Part shown: positions 1-11,340 of the stretch, piece after piece
Layout of the letters: each line of letters starts with the position of its first letter
How positions within the stretch are numbered: position 1 is the first letter of the stretch
Assembly (NCBI GenBank): GCA_009809945.1
Contig: WTPW01000031.1
Span: 242,087 to 306,086, forward strand
DNA: 64,000 nucleotides
Reading direction: 5' to 3'
From: Gigaspora margarita
Lineage: Eukaryota > Glomeromycota > Glomeromycetes > Diversisporales > Gigasporaceae
Position numbers and translations under genes: made by a program
The notes under the pieces: model-generated
What the model was told of the DNA's origin: nothing
The model's input: only the letters and a program-made list of their open reading frames with translations
The model's database searches: none

Positions 1-730
1 TTCTTGTACCACTTTGACTATTGGACCANGTGACTTCTTTTTCTGTCAGATTTAAGAATCTAAATGTGTCTATGAAGTCATTTTTGTTTAACCATTTATT
101 TATTTTGACACTTTATGACTATTAGTTTTGCTTTTTGATATTTTGTCTAGCTCTGAGTCCACTACACAATTAAAGTCCCCTAAGATTACAATATGTGTTC
201 GCTTGTTTCGTTTGCTATATATATCTGAAATCCTCTCTATTACCTTGTCTATTTCACTTCTATTATTTGGGAGAATGTAGATCGTGACTATAATTAACTC
301 CATGTTTCTAAAATAGAATCTTGCTGCCATTATGAATTCACTGATCCTATTTATACCTCCTAAATATTTTTCTCACGTATGCTTGATACCTATTGCAACA
401 CCTAAACCTTTTTTTTGTCTATTGATATGTCTGACCAGAAAAATTTGAAATTCTCTACTTTTTTCCCTACAAAAAATCCTTCCTTTCTGTCCAAATTTGT
501 TTCCGTTACTGCAAATATATCGAATGCTTCATCATCTAACCATTGACCCAATGTTTCAAATTTCTGTTGATTTGTTTTTAATCCATTGATATTGTGACAA
601 CCTAATTTCAAAGTTAACTTCTTTTGCAGTAACCCTTTTCTATTTGTGTCTGCACCAGAAACCCTGCTTGATGAACCACCTGGTTCATCGACTGGCCCAA
701 ATACAACTGGTGCGCCCGTTAGGAGCGCGA
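1..730 (-). pseudogene. LINE ORF2 N-terminus: endonuclease/exonuclease/phosphatase domain, partial pseudogene
   Basis: The minus-strand frame is open from about 730 (overlapping the ORF1 stop near 721) through 402. It contains LKLGCHNINGLKTN and later FAVTETNLDRKEG, which match the first catalytic motifs of the APE-like LINE endonuclease (the Asn near the N-terminus and the metal-binding Glu). A frameshift separates the next block (330-100), which carries VILGDFNCVVD, the GDFN motif. A third block from about 110 to 1 contains FLNLTEKEVTWSN, the usual region before the terminal SDH motif. The reverse transcriptase is outside the window. The enzyme would nick target DNA to prime reverse transcription; this copy is inactive because of the frame breaks. 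Confidence 0.85.
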
Positions 731-2225
731 TGGTATGCTCGCCTGATTCTTTTCAATATTATTGAGTCTGCTAGTGATATTTAACAGCAGATTCTTGATT
801 TCGTTTATGTCGAGCTCTTGCGCCTTCTCTTTAAACATGTTACTTGACAACCTGTTATTCATATACGGATTCTCTTTGGATATCTTGATTGACTTAGACC
901 TTGTGCTTGAAATTTCTCTAACTTGCTCCTTCGAAAACTCACGTCTGGTTCTTCTTGAGATATCGTTTTGTGAGTTTATATTAGCATTATCCCCTGATCT
1001 AGAGAACCTTCTTTTATTACCAATTTTAATAGCATTTGAGCCTGTTACTATCCCTTTCCCTTCTGTATTACAGTTATACTTGGTTGTTAGGGTATTTCTA
1101 TAGCACCACTCTAGTTTAGTATGATAGTAATAAGCTGTTTTCTGTAAAGCATTGATGTAGTCTTGTTCATTTGAAAAGTAAATAGAAGCTGTTCCCCTTT
1201 GATTCCCGTTGCTATTGGAAGAGATGTATACTGCTTTAGCATTGATACATCTTAGTTGCCTTAGTAAGACTGATTCAATTGCCCATTTCATGATATTTTT
1301 GGCGATGAGCTTGTGTCTACTTCTTTCTGTGAGGGTTTCTGCATCGAAGTACCCCTGCGTGAGTCTAATCATTTTTCCATTCTCAAAATGCACTGCCCAT
1401 GTATTTCCTAATTCTTCTTCTCGTTGTTCGTTTTTGAACTCCATTTTTACAAAGGCGGCTTTTGATTTACCATTTGCTTTGAAGCTTTTAACTGTTAATT
1501 TGCTATGGAAACTGAGATTTTTCCTGATTTGACAAGCCCGTGTTCCATTGGGTATGTCCCATAATGTAAGGCTTCCTTGCTTTTCTCACTTCATATTCTA
1601 GATGGGATTGTCTGGTTTGCCAAAGTTTGCATTACTGGAACTATGCTTTCATCTTTTTGTGTTAGATTTATTTTTATATTACTTTCACCTGACACTTTAT
1701 TTGGGTCGATTTCCATTGAGTCCAGGTTAGCAATATCATTTTCCTTTCTATGTAGTGTCAGTGGTTTTGGCAATTCTTGTACTCTTAAGTGGGTTGTTTC
1801 ACCTCTTTTTGGTAATTGAACTCCTACTTCATTTTCATTGTAACTGTCGAGCTCCATCGGGGCCTTGGGGAGGCTTGCTTTAGTAATTTCTACATCCACT
1901 GCCATTTGTTCACCTGAAGTTTCTTTATTTAACTGTTCCTCGATACCATAATCGAAGTGGCCTGCTTCTGAATCCAATAGCAAAGATTTCCTTTTCTGTT
2001 AGTTATCCTGTTTGCTAAATTCTTTAATTTCTCTTAACTGTTTTTCTGTTATCTTTGGATAGTATTCTATAAGTTGTCTTATGATTTAGATTTCTTCTGC
2101 AGATATTACTTGTACCGCCTCAGCAATTTCTTTGTCGATAATCTGAATTTTGTTACATTCTCTATTTAACAATTTCGAGCAGCTAGGAGCGCCTAAACTA
2201 ATGGCTCTACTCTCTTTTTTAAGGA
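719..2225 (-). pseudogene. LINE ORF1 (gag-like, nucleic-acid-binding) pseudogene
   Basis: Three minus-strand blocks line up as one former protein: about 2222-1996 (with a TAA inside), 1983-1591, and 1444-719. The last and longest block has 241 codons and includes a segment with KAVYISSNSNGNQRG followed by TASIYFSNEQDY. Its beta-strand-like spacing resembles the RRM-type or single-stranded nucleic-acid-binding domains of LINE ORF1 proteins. After this comes a basic Arg/Ser-rich stretch and a C-terminal helix with a heptad-like leucine pattern (NEIKNLLLNITSRLNNIEK), plausibly a trimerising coiled coil. No CCHC knuckle was seen. The reading frame changes between blocks, so the protein cannot be made as one piece. 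Assignment rests on position upstream of the endonuclease and on general character; the precise domain family is inference. Confidence 0.7.
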
Positions 2226-2240
2226 AATCTAACCTCTATT

Positions 2241-2635
2241 CCGGAACTATGTGGCTGTTCATTGATTATCTTAGTTTGATGTTGATCTACCAATAATTCT
2301 TTCCTAACTTGACACGTGTATGGTTTGTTTACTTATTTGACCTGTTTGTTTATTTGTTTACTGATTGATTATTTACGGACATGTTTGTTGTGGCTGATTT
2401 ACACTACAGGATATTGCAGAATTCCCCAAATTTTTGAAAAAAGCCGTGAAAAAAAGTTTTTGAAGGAATTTTTCTCGATTTACTGGACGGTTTCTTGCTT
2501 TAGGCTGTTTTTGTTCTAGCAAACTCATGCTAAAATTTAGTTTGTCGACTTTTTAATTAGACTTGCTTGTTTTGTTTAATAGCGAGGTTATACTGTATCT
2601 TCACTTTTTACTTCTGATCAGGTGTGGTCGTGAGG
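2241..2635. other. No gene recognised; AT-rich spacer
   Basis: Between the LINE remnant and the first hairpin repeats there is only AT-rich DNA. A 67-codon plus-strand frame at 2316-2519 consists of low-complexity codons and has no recognisable domain, so it is not called. Confidence 0.5.
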
Positions 2636-3095
2636 ATCAGCGGAAAGAGTTTTTGATCTCCAGAGATCGTTATATATTTGTATTATTTTTGATAGATTAT
2701 ATTAAAATAACACAAATATATAACGATCTCTGGATCCCGTGATCAGAATTTAACAATTTAGGTTCATTAGAATCGTCTCATTGAGACGAGCATTTTGGTA
2801 GTAAAATCATCCAAAATGGATTACTGGTTAAAGAGTTATTTAATATTAAAGTTTATAAGATCTTTAATAATAATTTTTAATATATACGAAAATAATATAA
2901 TTAAAGCAGTACAAATTTATAACGATCTTGGGATCCTGTGATTGGATTTTGATGATTTTAGGCTCGTTGGAATCGTCTCAGTAAGGCGAACATTTTGGTA
3001 GTAAAATCATCCAAAACNGATNACTGGTTCAAGAGTTATNNAATATTAAATNTTAAAANTTTTAAAAATTTTNAAANAATTTTAATAATTTTAGN
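2636..3095. repeat. Hairpin element with two direct copies of the CGTCTC-GAGACG module
   Basis: An inverted repeat at about 2655-2735 (GATCTCCAGAGATCGTTATA against TATAACGATCTCTGGATC) precedes two direct copies of a module at about 2744-2846 and 2937-3040. In each, a palindrome based on CGTCTCATTGAGACG is flanked by a TTTTGGTAGTAAAATCATCC block and a GGATC-rich block. The same module recurs at 9.7, 12.4, 12.9, 21.6 and 36.9-37.5 kb. Unknown bases cluster at 3018-3095, suggesting a poor-quality contig end. Confidence 0.7.
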
Positions 3096-3183
3096 NNATC
3101 AAAAGTTATCTGCTATTAGGACCTGATAATTGTCTGACCCTCCCCCCTACCCTAAAAATCAGATGATAAATGGTGCTCCCCTT
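3096..3183. repeat. Solitary terminal end of a TTA-target MITE
   Basis: Read on the minus strand, the sequence ending at 3183 starts GGGGAGCACCATTTATCATC and is followed by a C-poor, G-rich block and AATTATCAGGTCCT. This matches the ends of the elements at 20378-21838 and 10851-11340. It is flanked by TTA. No matching left end was found, so it is a truncated copy. Confidence 0.5.
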
Positions 3184-3585
3184 AGATCAAATTTATGAAC
3201 TTAACGATTATTAGATACTTTTAGAAATAGCATATTATAATATTGGACATTTGGACAATATCCAATTGTACAAATAATTTGATTGGATATAGTAACTTTT
3301 TTTATTGGATATTAGAAAAATATTAATTTAATTTTGGCTTAAATTAATTAAATTTAATTTAGACCAATATTTACTAATATAAAATATTTCTAATTTATAG
3401 TATATTTAAAAAGTATACTAATAATAATAATAATAATCATTATTATTATAAAAATATATATATGTACATACATATTCATATACTAAACCAACTTAAATTC
3501 TATTTTGCTTGCAATATTTATATATGTACATACAAGTTTTAAATATATATATTTGGTATTTTTTTTTATTATTTGATAGGTTTAG

Positions 3586-4205
3586 CTACTGTATATTGCC
3601 AAAAATAAGCTATCTCCTAAAATAAGCTATCTCCTAAAATAAGTTATCTCCTAAAATAAGCTACCCCTCCTGTTTTAATCCAAAAACATAAAAATGTCTT
3701 TGACCTAAAAATAAGCTACCTCTTTGTCACACCAAAAGATAATTAACAAAATTTTAGTTTGAAAATAAGCTACTCTTATAATCGATTATATTCACTACAT
3801 AGTAAAGTTATAATTTTACTATTTAAATCGATCATAAGTGCTTAAGTAAACTTATTTGCAATATCAAAATACGTATATTCTAAAATTTTCATATAAATTG
3901 GATAACTTTTTATTATTTGACTTTTAATTTTAATTTTCAACAAAAAAAATTAATTTTTTTTAAAAAACATATTCGTTGAGTGTAAACATTAAAAGTCAAA
4001 TAATAAAAAGTTACTCAATTTATATGAAAATTTTAGGATATACATATTTTAATATTGCAAATAAGTTTACTTAAGTACTTAATCAATTTATATAGTAAAA
4101 TTATAACTTTACTATATAGCGATTATAATCAATTAACCAAAAATCGCTTTATAAGATTTTTTGTATTCAAAATCACCAAAAAAGGTTAACTTATTTTTGG
4201 GAACA
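3586..4205. mobile_element. Foldback element with AATAAGCT-type ends
   Basis: The ends (ATTGCCAAAAATAAGCT at the left, ACTTATTTTTGGGAACATAT at the right) are inverted copies. Inside, about 3775-4140 is a long imperfect palindrome whose arms carry CTTAAGTAAACTTATTTGCA and TATTATTTGACTTTTAAT and their complements. The left end also has four short direct repeats of AAAATAAGCTATCTCCT. Related palindromes lie at 7650-8015 and 20985-21480. No coding capacity; non-autonomous. Confidence 0.75.
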
Positions 4206-4691
4206 TATGGCAAGGGTAATAACAGATATTACGTAATATCGATAGGGGGGAGGGGGTATCGTCAATGTCTTACGTAGATATATATAATATTAGAAATAGC
4301 CAATCAAGTGTCTTAATTAACAGATAGTATACAGAGATTATTAGAAATGCATTTGGGGGTATGCAAGGATAACCGATTGCAAAACCTGGGTTATCTTTGA
4401 CGTACTCCAACGCACTTTCGACGCACTAAATGCAGCTGTTAAAAATCTGTTTGTACAACCATTGTTAGCAGTAATACAAGATCTTTAACTAAGTAAATTT
4501 GAACGTAATTAATCTCTTAGAATAAACAGAGATAACTGAAACCAATGGTCCTGATTCCAATTAGCGATCATAAAAGCATAAGACTAATTAATACAACAAG
4601 GAAGGTTTACTCTAATTTTATATTTATTATACTCAAAGCTTCATGTTTACTTTTTACTAAATTAAACATATTAACAAATACATATGTGAAA

Positions 4692-6955
4692 TTAGAAACT
4701 TTTTACTATTTTATTCTGTATCCGATGCACAACCCCTTGGTAGAATCTCGTTAAAGAAAGAATTCGAGTGATATTTTGTAACGGCAATGTCATAAAATTA
4801 TCAAATGTTGCAGAATTGGTTTTAGAGATTTCTAAAGCCTTTTTTGATCTTCCACGCTTAGAAGGATGTTGCAGGCGTTTATGTTTCATTAAGTAGGTGA
4901 GAGTTGGATAATACTTGTTGCAAATTGAACAGCAAAGTCGAGAGTAAGTTTCTTTGTCAAAAGAAGGGCAATGAAAATCATAGCCCAGTATTTAAATTGA
5001 TCAAAGTATTGAAGGAGATGGATAGGATTTATATAGTAATCATTTCGTGCTTTAACAACAGGAGGAAGAAAGCCACCACCAGCCATAAGAAAATTTATAG
5101 CTTCTTCTGCTCTAATAGGATTACAGCATTCAAGATCATTACATCATTTTATATCAAGTGCATATTGACATAGGTTGCAATGTTTTCTATCCAGGACCAT
5201 GGTACCAAGTTATTCACAGTCTCTTTTCCTCTTTTTTCTTGTTCTTCAACAAATTCAAGATCGACAAATGGATCAATTGCTTTGTCAATATAAGTTGCAT
5301 CAACTTTTTTTTCAAAAATATGATCACGACACCAAATTTTACATAAAGCTTCACCAGCATAGCAAAAGTTGTTTTTTGCCAAATCCGAATTAATAACTTT
5401 TCTTTGGCTATCTAAATGTTTACCAAAATGATTAATTGGAAGTGTTATTCTGGCAAGCTTACCTGAAAGAGTTGCCATAGCTCTCTCGACTGGATTATAT
5501 TTCGACTGTTCAGGAGCATGCGTGCGCACAGTAAGGTAGTCTAAATCAAATTTTTTAAAAAACTTACAATATGAATTTATGTTCTTTAAATGCCTAGGGT
5601 TTTCATCAGGCCCCTGTCAACCAACAGTACCCAAATTGGTTTTATACAACTATCTACTTTCAAAGCCTTAGTATACTGTGCATTTGATATAAGAGAAGAA
5701 AGGTCTTCTATATATGTTTCAGATGATGTGTCCAACGACTATTGTGGGCGGACAAATATTGTTAATTGTCCTGAACGAATGTCATCATTTGTTTTGTCTG
5801 GTTGAATCATAAGATAAACTGATGGGACTAACTTTTGATTATGTCCGCAGGGAAAGTCATGATCTGATACTCTAACTGGTTCAGCAAACGACTGCAAGGT
5901 ACAGAAAGTTCTACTTACTGCAGGTACTCAAAGACAATTTTAGATTTATCGTCTTGAGAGATTATAATAGATGCACTTGCAAAAGTTTTAGCAAATTGCT
6001 TTGCTCCTTTAACTGAGACCAAGCAATAATGTTTGTCTTGATGTTCTCTTGCTTCATCACATGAAACTCCAGCAATAGCTACCCAAGCGGGATGGTAATG
6101 AGCTTTTGCTACAATTGAATTAGATTAGCAAGGCAAAAGGTAATTATTTAAAGTAGACCGGGACATATAAATATTGTAATTTTCATCAAGATTCTGACGC
6201 AGGTGATCTATGTTTCTAACTTTCATTGATTCTTTTCATCTGTGCACATCTGCAGCACCATATTCGATTAAATTATGAATATTATCAAACAAATCAGAAT
6301 GCTGCACTAATAATGACGGTCTTCCGAGTTGGTCATATCGAATTACCTCATTTTGTTCTTCTAATGCTTTGTGTTTTTTATCCCTACAGTTTGACTGATA
6401 TATTGCATTTCTTTTTAATTTTTTAATTTGTTGCTTTTGAGCTTGAATTTCATCTCGAAATTTATTCATTCTTATTAAAAGGTCACGCCGATGTTGTATA
6501 TTAGATGAATTATTATACAAGAATTCAAGCTCAATTAGTTCCTTTTCTGCTAATCTTTTACTTTCAGCTACTTTTTTTTGGGCTACCGCATTAGGATAAA
6601 ACTCTTTTAAATTTTCAGATAGTTGTGCAATGGTAATTATAGCGGTTTGTAAAGAACCACTACTTGTAGAAACTTGTGGGTGAGATGTAATAGGACAAAA
6701 GATCCCTTGCATATCTAATGGTGTGTTTAAATATTGTGCAATAATATTGTCAATTTCTACTTCTTTTTGTTTTCTAACAATTTGCCATTCTTCTGCTGCT
6801 AGTTTGCAAACAATTGATTGATCAGGATTTGGTTTTTTATTTTTAACCATATAATTATATATATATGCATTGGTAAAGTTTTCATATTTATTTTTTGGAT
6901 CTTTATATACGAGTTTTTTATTAAACTTTGGATTCGAAATAAACATTTGGCTCAT
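4692..6955 (-). pseudogene. C2H2 zinc-finger DDE transposase pseudogene
   Basis: Translation from 6955 leftwards gives an N-terminal 239-residue block (MSQMFISNPKFNKKL...) with a Lys/Glu-rich coiled coil. It is followed by fragments with the motifs of a DDE nuclease: ISQDDKSKI (first Asp), DHDFPCGHNQKLVPSVYL, a VLLVD...PDENPRHLKNI region (second Asp), and APEQSKYNPVERAMATLSG (the Glu region). The C-terminus holds a C2H2 finger, C-x2-C-x12-H-x4-H, at about 4932-4865. It is dead: in-frame stops lie at 6127-6125 (TAA), 5741-5739 (TAG) and 5146-5144 (TGA), and frameshifts lie near 5615, 5185 and 4980. I recall the same protein type as a repeated family in Rhizophagus; that link is memory, not a search. 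It lies inside the inverted repeats of the 4.5-kb element and is the likely source of its mobility. Confidence 0.85.
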
Positions 6956-7146
6956 TATATTTGTTTGAAATTTTAATTCAGACTTATATTCTTTATGATC
7001 TTTTTATATATATGTTAGATAAATTCTTTTTATCTGTATTACTGTATTACTACTCAAGGCTAACGACAATACAGTTTCCTATCTTATAATACCCATGTAC
7101 GTTTTCATTTACATTTTATTCTATTATCGCTTGATCGTTTGTACTA

Positions 7147-8158
7147 TGGTGCATGTAGCCTAGAACCAGAGTCACGTGATCTAAATCTATATATAATTTA
7201 AAATTGGTTATAATTAATGAATATATATATATATGTAAAAAAATCTTTTTGTAAATTAATACTATAGAACNNGTACTATAATATTACANAAAGATNTTTA
7301 ANTTAAANATNTTAGTTTCAATTTTATTTACTTTTAAATATAAAGCAATTTGATATCTGTACCAAAATTTGGCCACTATATTTAATATAATAATTTGTCA
7401 AATTTGGCCACTATATTTAATAATAACTTGTCAAACATGTATGCACATTACAATAAATTGCACCTCTAGTCCTCTAGTTTCTAGTTATCCACATATAATC
7501 ATTTGAATTAAAGCTGATATTTGGTATTACTTGATAGTCCTGATAAATTAATTTCAGAAATTTTAGGAAAACCATGCTCGTNTTTTGTGTTCAATGACTT
7601 TCTGCTCGGAAATATTCGGATACAATATGTGTTCGTCTTTGACCCAAAAATAAGCTACCCCACGATCGACAATAGTCACTACATAGTAAAGTCCAAATTC
7701 TACTATGTTAAATGATTATGATCACTTAAGTAAACTTATTTGGTAGATCAAAATACACATATCCTGAAAATTTCATATAAATCAGAGAACTTTTTATTAT
7801 TTGACTTTTAATTTTACGTTCGACGAAAAAATTAAAATTTGTTAAAAAAATATATTCGGCGAACGTAAAAATTAAAAGTTAAATAATAAAAACTTCTCCA
7901 ATTTGTATGAAAATTTCAGAGAATATGTATTTTTATCCTCTGAACATATTTACTTAAGCGCTTATAATCGATTTACATAGTAAAATTTAGACTTTATTAT
8001 GTAGCGACTACTTGCGAATTTTCCTAGTTTGTATATCGGATATTTTCGGAAATGCATGCTCGTATTTTATGTTTAACGAAGTTCTATTCGGAAATATTCG
8101 GACCCTCCAAAATTGGCTAACTTGGTCACGTGACACCGATTCTAGGGTACATGCACCA
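7147..8158. mobile_element. 1.0-kb non-autonomous element with TA target site, nested in the DDE transposon
   Basis: The inverted repeats are about 35 bp, TGGTGCATGTAGCCTAGAAC at the left and the complement of TGGTGCATGTACCCTAGAAT at the right, each followed by a GTCACGTGA block. A TA dinucleotide flanks both sides (7145-7146, 8159-8160), as for Tc1/mariner-like insertions. It contains a foldback (about 7650-8015) and two imperfect direct repeats of about 67 bp (7556-7622 and 8037-8103) with the core TATTCGGA. Scattered unknown bases occur at 7271-7313. No coding sequence. Confidence 0.75.
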
Positions 8159-8734
8159 TATTAATTGTATAAAAAAAAAGAATTTATGAATACAAGTTTT
8201 ATACTCAAGTATATATATGATTTGGTAAATTTAAAGCATGACAATGAATTGTTTTATTATCATCTGGTCTATTACAATAAGACGCGTATAATGGCATTAT
8301 CTAAATTAATAATTCAAAAGTATAAACTAAAAAATAATCAGATATGCGATTTGGTAATTCAATTTTAACAAACTTAAAAGTGCTAGCCAAAAAGAGTAAG
8401 TAATTAAATACCATTGCCAAAAGCCAAAATAATAAATTAATAAATGCAGATTGAAAATTCATTCTGATTTGTGTTTCATTGATTACCGGTATATTGAATT
8501 TTGAGGCACTGTTATTGCTAAATTGCAAAAGATTTGGTTTTTGATATGCTGCACGGTGATATCAATTTGAAAAGCTGCTATTTGATTGGTGGATAGTATT
8601 AAAAGTCACATGATTTAACTTTTAAGCTTTATTACTGTCTTACGTAGAGGAAGAGGGGTAGGGGTATATTAAAAAAATATTACGTAATATCTGTTATTAC
8701 CCTAATACAACATATTTATTTATATGTTTACTTG

Positions 8735-8880
8735 TTAGTGTTTTGTATCCAAAAATAAACTACCTATTTGTTATGCTTTAAATTACTTAAAATAATAAAT
8801 TACTTGAAAATAAGCTACTCCCAGATTTTTATGTTAAAAATTAGCAAAAAAAGGTAATTTATTTTTAGCAACATACAGTA
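8735..8880. mobile_element. Short foldback of the AATAAGCT family
   Basis: TGTATCCAAAAATAAACTACC at the left is mirrored by GGTAATTTATTTTTAGCAAC at the right. The ends match the larger 3586-4205 element. It lies just outside the right end of the 4.5-kb transposon. Confidence 0.55.
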
Positions 8881-9512
8881 TATAACTATGTATATAACTA
8901 GTATTAGAAACTGATATAAGTCTAAAGCATAAAATAATTTTTTTTTATGTTAGCCAATCAGTTTCCAATAATGTGGTATTTGTTGTATTGCACAAATATG
9001 CAAATAGTAACAAACAGAAATTGCAAAGTTACATTTTTGATATTCTGATTAATTCTATATCAAAAATGAAATTTTGATATCACTTTGCATAGAAATTAAG
9101 AGTCCTCTGCTATGCTCTGAACAATTACAAAAATCATCTACACTACATCTGTATTATATAAACCTAATATTAACCAACTGCTTTTCTAAGTGCCAAGATG
9201 GCACAATAGTGTTAATACTATCTATAGGATTTGCCTTCAAATTCCTTCTACCAAGTGTATATAGTAGGTTATTGGATATTAATATCCAATATTAACTATA
9301 AGAAAACAAGCTAACAAGAAATTAAAAGGGATAAAGAAAAAAAAGGAAAATAACTACACAATCTAAATAAAATAAAAACTAAATTTTAAAAAAGAAAAAT
9401 AACAAAAGATAAAAGAGACAAAGACTAAAAACTATACTCAAAAAGTATTGAAAAGAAAGAGTAAAAAGTAAAAATTATATAATATTGTGCAAAGAAACAC
9501 TCTATCTAAGTA
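8881..9512. other. No gene recognised; AT-rich spacer
   Basis: AT-rich sequence with an A-rich tract at about 9300-9480. A 73-codon plus-strand frame at 9074-9295 has no recognisable motif. Confidence 0.4.
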
Positions 9513-9515
9513 TTA

Positions 9516-10817
9516 GGGAGCTTCCAGAAATCAGCTGATTTTTGTTTACTATGAGCCTACCCCCACCCACCCACACCTGATACTCCAATTAGCCAATTAG
9601 ATTTTACAATTATTAAAAAGTTAAATAAAACATTTAATAGTAAATAACTTTTGATCTACTAAACCGAATTTGATGATTTAACTACCAAAATGATCCTCTC
9701 AATGAGAGGATTCTAGAAAGCCCAAAATCGTTAAAATCCAATCACAGGATCCTGTGATCGAAATAGATTTGTGTTACTATAAAAGTTCTATAATTTATTA
9801 AATAATTATAACCCATTTATAGTAACACAAATTTATTTCGATCTTAGGATCCTGTGATTGGATTTTAACNNNNNNNNNNNNNNNNNNNNNNNNNNNNNNN
9901 NNNNNNNNNNNNNNNNNNNNNNNNNNNNNNNNNNNNNNNNNNNNNNNNNNNNNNNNNNNNNNNNNNNNNNNNNNNNNNNNNNNNNNNNNNNNNNNNNNNN
10001 NNNNNNNNNNNNNNNNNNNNNNNNNNNNNNNNNNNNNNNNNNNNNNNNNNNNNNNNNNNNNNNNNNNNNNNNNNNNNNNNNNNNNNNNNNNNNNNNNNNN
10101 NNNNNNNNNNNNNNNNNNNNNNNNNNNNNNNNNNNNNNNNNNNNNNNNNNNNNNNNNNNNNNNNNNNNNNNNNNNNNNNNNNNNNNNNNNNNNNNNNNNN
10201 NNNNNNNNNNNNNNNNNNNNNNNNNNNNNNNNNNNNNNNNNNNNNNNNNNNNNNNNNNNNNNNNNNNNNNNNNNNNNNNNNNNNNNNNNNNNNNNNNNNN
10301 NNNNNNNNNNNNNNNNNNNNNNNNNNNNNNNNNNNNNNNNNNNNNNNNNNNNNNNNNNNNNNNNNNNNNNNNNNNNNNNNNNNNNNNNNNNNNNNNNNNN
10401 NNNNNNNNNNNNNNNNNNNNNNNNNNNNNNNNNNNNNNNNNNNNNNNNNNNNNNNNNNNNNNNNNNNNNNNNNNNNNNNNNNNNNNNNNNNNNNNNNNNN
10501 NNNNNNNNNNNNNNNNNNNNNNNNNNNNNNNNNNNNNNNNNNNNNNNNNNNNNNNNNNNNNNNNNNNNNNNNNNNNNNNNNNNNNNNNNNNNNNNNNNNN
10601 NNNNNNNNNNNNNNNNNNNNNNNNNNNNNNNNNNNNNNNNNNNNNNNNNNNNNNNNNNNNNNNNNNNNNNNNNNNNNNNNNNNNNNNNNNNNNNNNNNNN
10701 NNNNNNNNNNNNNNNNNNNNNNNNNNNNNNNNNNNNNNNNNNNNNNNNNNNNNNNNNNNNNNNNNNNNNNNNNNNNNNNNNNNNNNNNNNNNNNNNNNNN
10801 NATTTCTGGAAGCTCCC
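9516..10817. mobile_element. TTA-target element interrupted by assembly gap
   Basis: The left end GGGAGCTTCCAGAAAT (9516) and right end ATTTCTGGAAGCTCCC (10817) are exact inverted repeats. TTA flanks both (9513-9515 and 10818-10820). A C-rich block (CCTACCCCCACCCACCCAC) follows the left end. Internally, a copy of the CTCTCAATGAGAG hairpin module (9655-9760) and the start of its mirror copy lead into the gap. The true length is unknown because 9870-10801 is unsequenced. Confidence 0.8.
9870..10801. other. Assembly gap (932 unknown bases)
   Basis: A continuous run of N falls inside a palindromic repeat. Such hairpins often break assemblies, and the gap length may be an estimate. Confidence 0.98.
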
Positions 10818-10850
10818 TTATATATACATCAAAAAAAAAACTACATCTAA

Positions 10851-11340
10851 AGGGCATGCTATTTATCATGTGATTTTTACTATAAATACATGGTCAATGA
10901 TGCACGTAGATATTCTGTGCCAGGTTTATATTGATCATGTGGTGCAGGTAAATTTTTTGAATTATTATTTTTAGGGTTAGAGTTAGGGTTAGAGGGGCAA
11001 GATTAGCAAAATATATAGTAAAATCGTTCAAAGAGAACTTTTTGTTAGTGTACTAAAGATGGTTTTTATACAAACTTTTGGTAAATATGCGATTTTTGAC
11101 AAAGCGAACAGTTGTTTTAAAATTTTTATAATTGTATTACGTTACACCTGATCTTGAAATCTGATTGGCAGTTCAGCCATATGATTGGCATAACCTGGCA
11201 CAAAAAACTGATGTGCGTCAGTGATAGTGATCATGTCTATATATTATATTAGCAAATCAAAATTAGATAAAATAATCACACTATATATAGATAGGGTGGC
11301 TACTAAGTAAAAAATATTATATGATAAATAGCACACCCCT
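10851..11340. mobile_element. 490-bp MITE with a second inverted-repeat element inside
   Basis: The ends AGGGCATGCTATTTATCATG and (minus strand) AGGGGTGTGCTATTTATCAT mirror each other. The left flank is TAA. Inside, a second inverted-repeat pair at about 10888-11236 shares TCTGTGCCAGGTT and TTGTGCCAGGTT and is a separate nested element. TTAGGGTTAGAGTTAGGG at about 10977 resembles degenerate telomere repeat. Confidence 0.65.

Larger units (their letters stand above)
1..2240 (-). mobile_element. Decayed non-LTR retrotransposon (LINE), 5' part, running off the window edge
   Basis: Reading leftwards from about 2240, the minus strand carries an ORF1-like region followed by an apurinic-type endonuclease domain. 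That is the order found in L1/Tad-like LINEs. The reverse transcriptase would lie beyond position 1. Both coding regions are broken by stops and frameshifts, so the copy is dead. The 5' boundary is not defined; coding similarity fades above about 2225. This LINE differs in sequence from the plus-strand copy at 29-36 kb. Confidence 0.85.
4214..8702 (-). mobile_element. 4.5-kb DNA transposon with broken DDE transposase
   Basis: The terminal inverted repeats start GGGTAATAACAGATATTACG (4214) and end with its complement at 8702. The flanks are CAA (left) and TAA (right), consistent with a decayed 3-bp TAA target duplication. Immediately inside each end, a purine-rich block (GATAGGGGGGAGGGGG at the left, GGAAGAGGGGTAGGGG at the right) sits on the plus strand in both halves. 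The short MITEs at 13554, 19638 and 41036 have exactly this arrangement. The element carries the minus-strand transposase remnant and a nested 1-kb element. The ends resemble PIF/Harbinger, but the transposase does not obviously do so, so the superfamily is left open. Confidence 0.8.

Noticed and set aside
762..1819. Plus-strand frames of 80-113 codons
   Set aside because: Shadows of the minus-strand LINE ORF1; hydrophobic antisense translation.
9858..10869. Long open frames across the unknown bases
   Set aside because: They consist almost only of undefined residues from the assembly gap.
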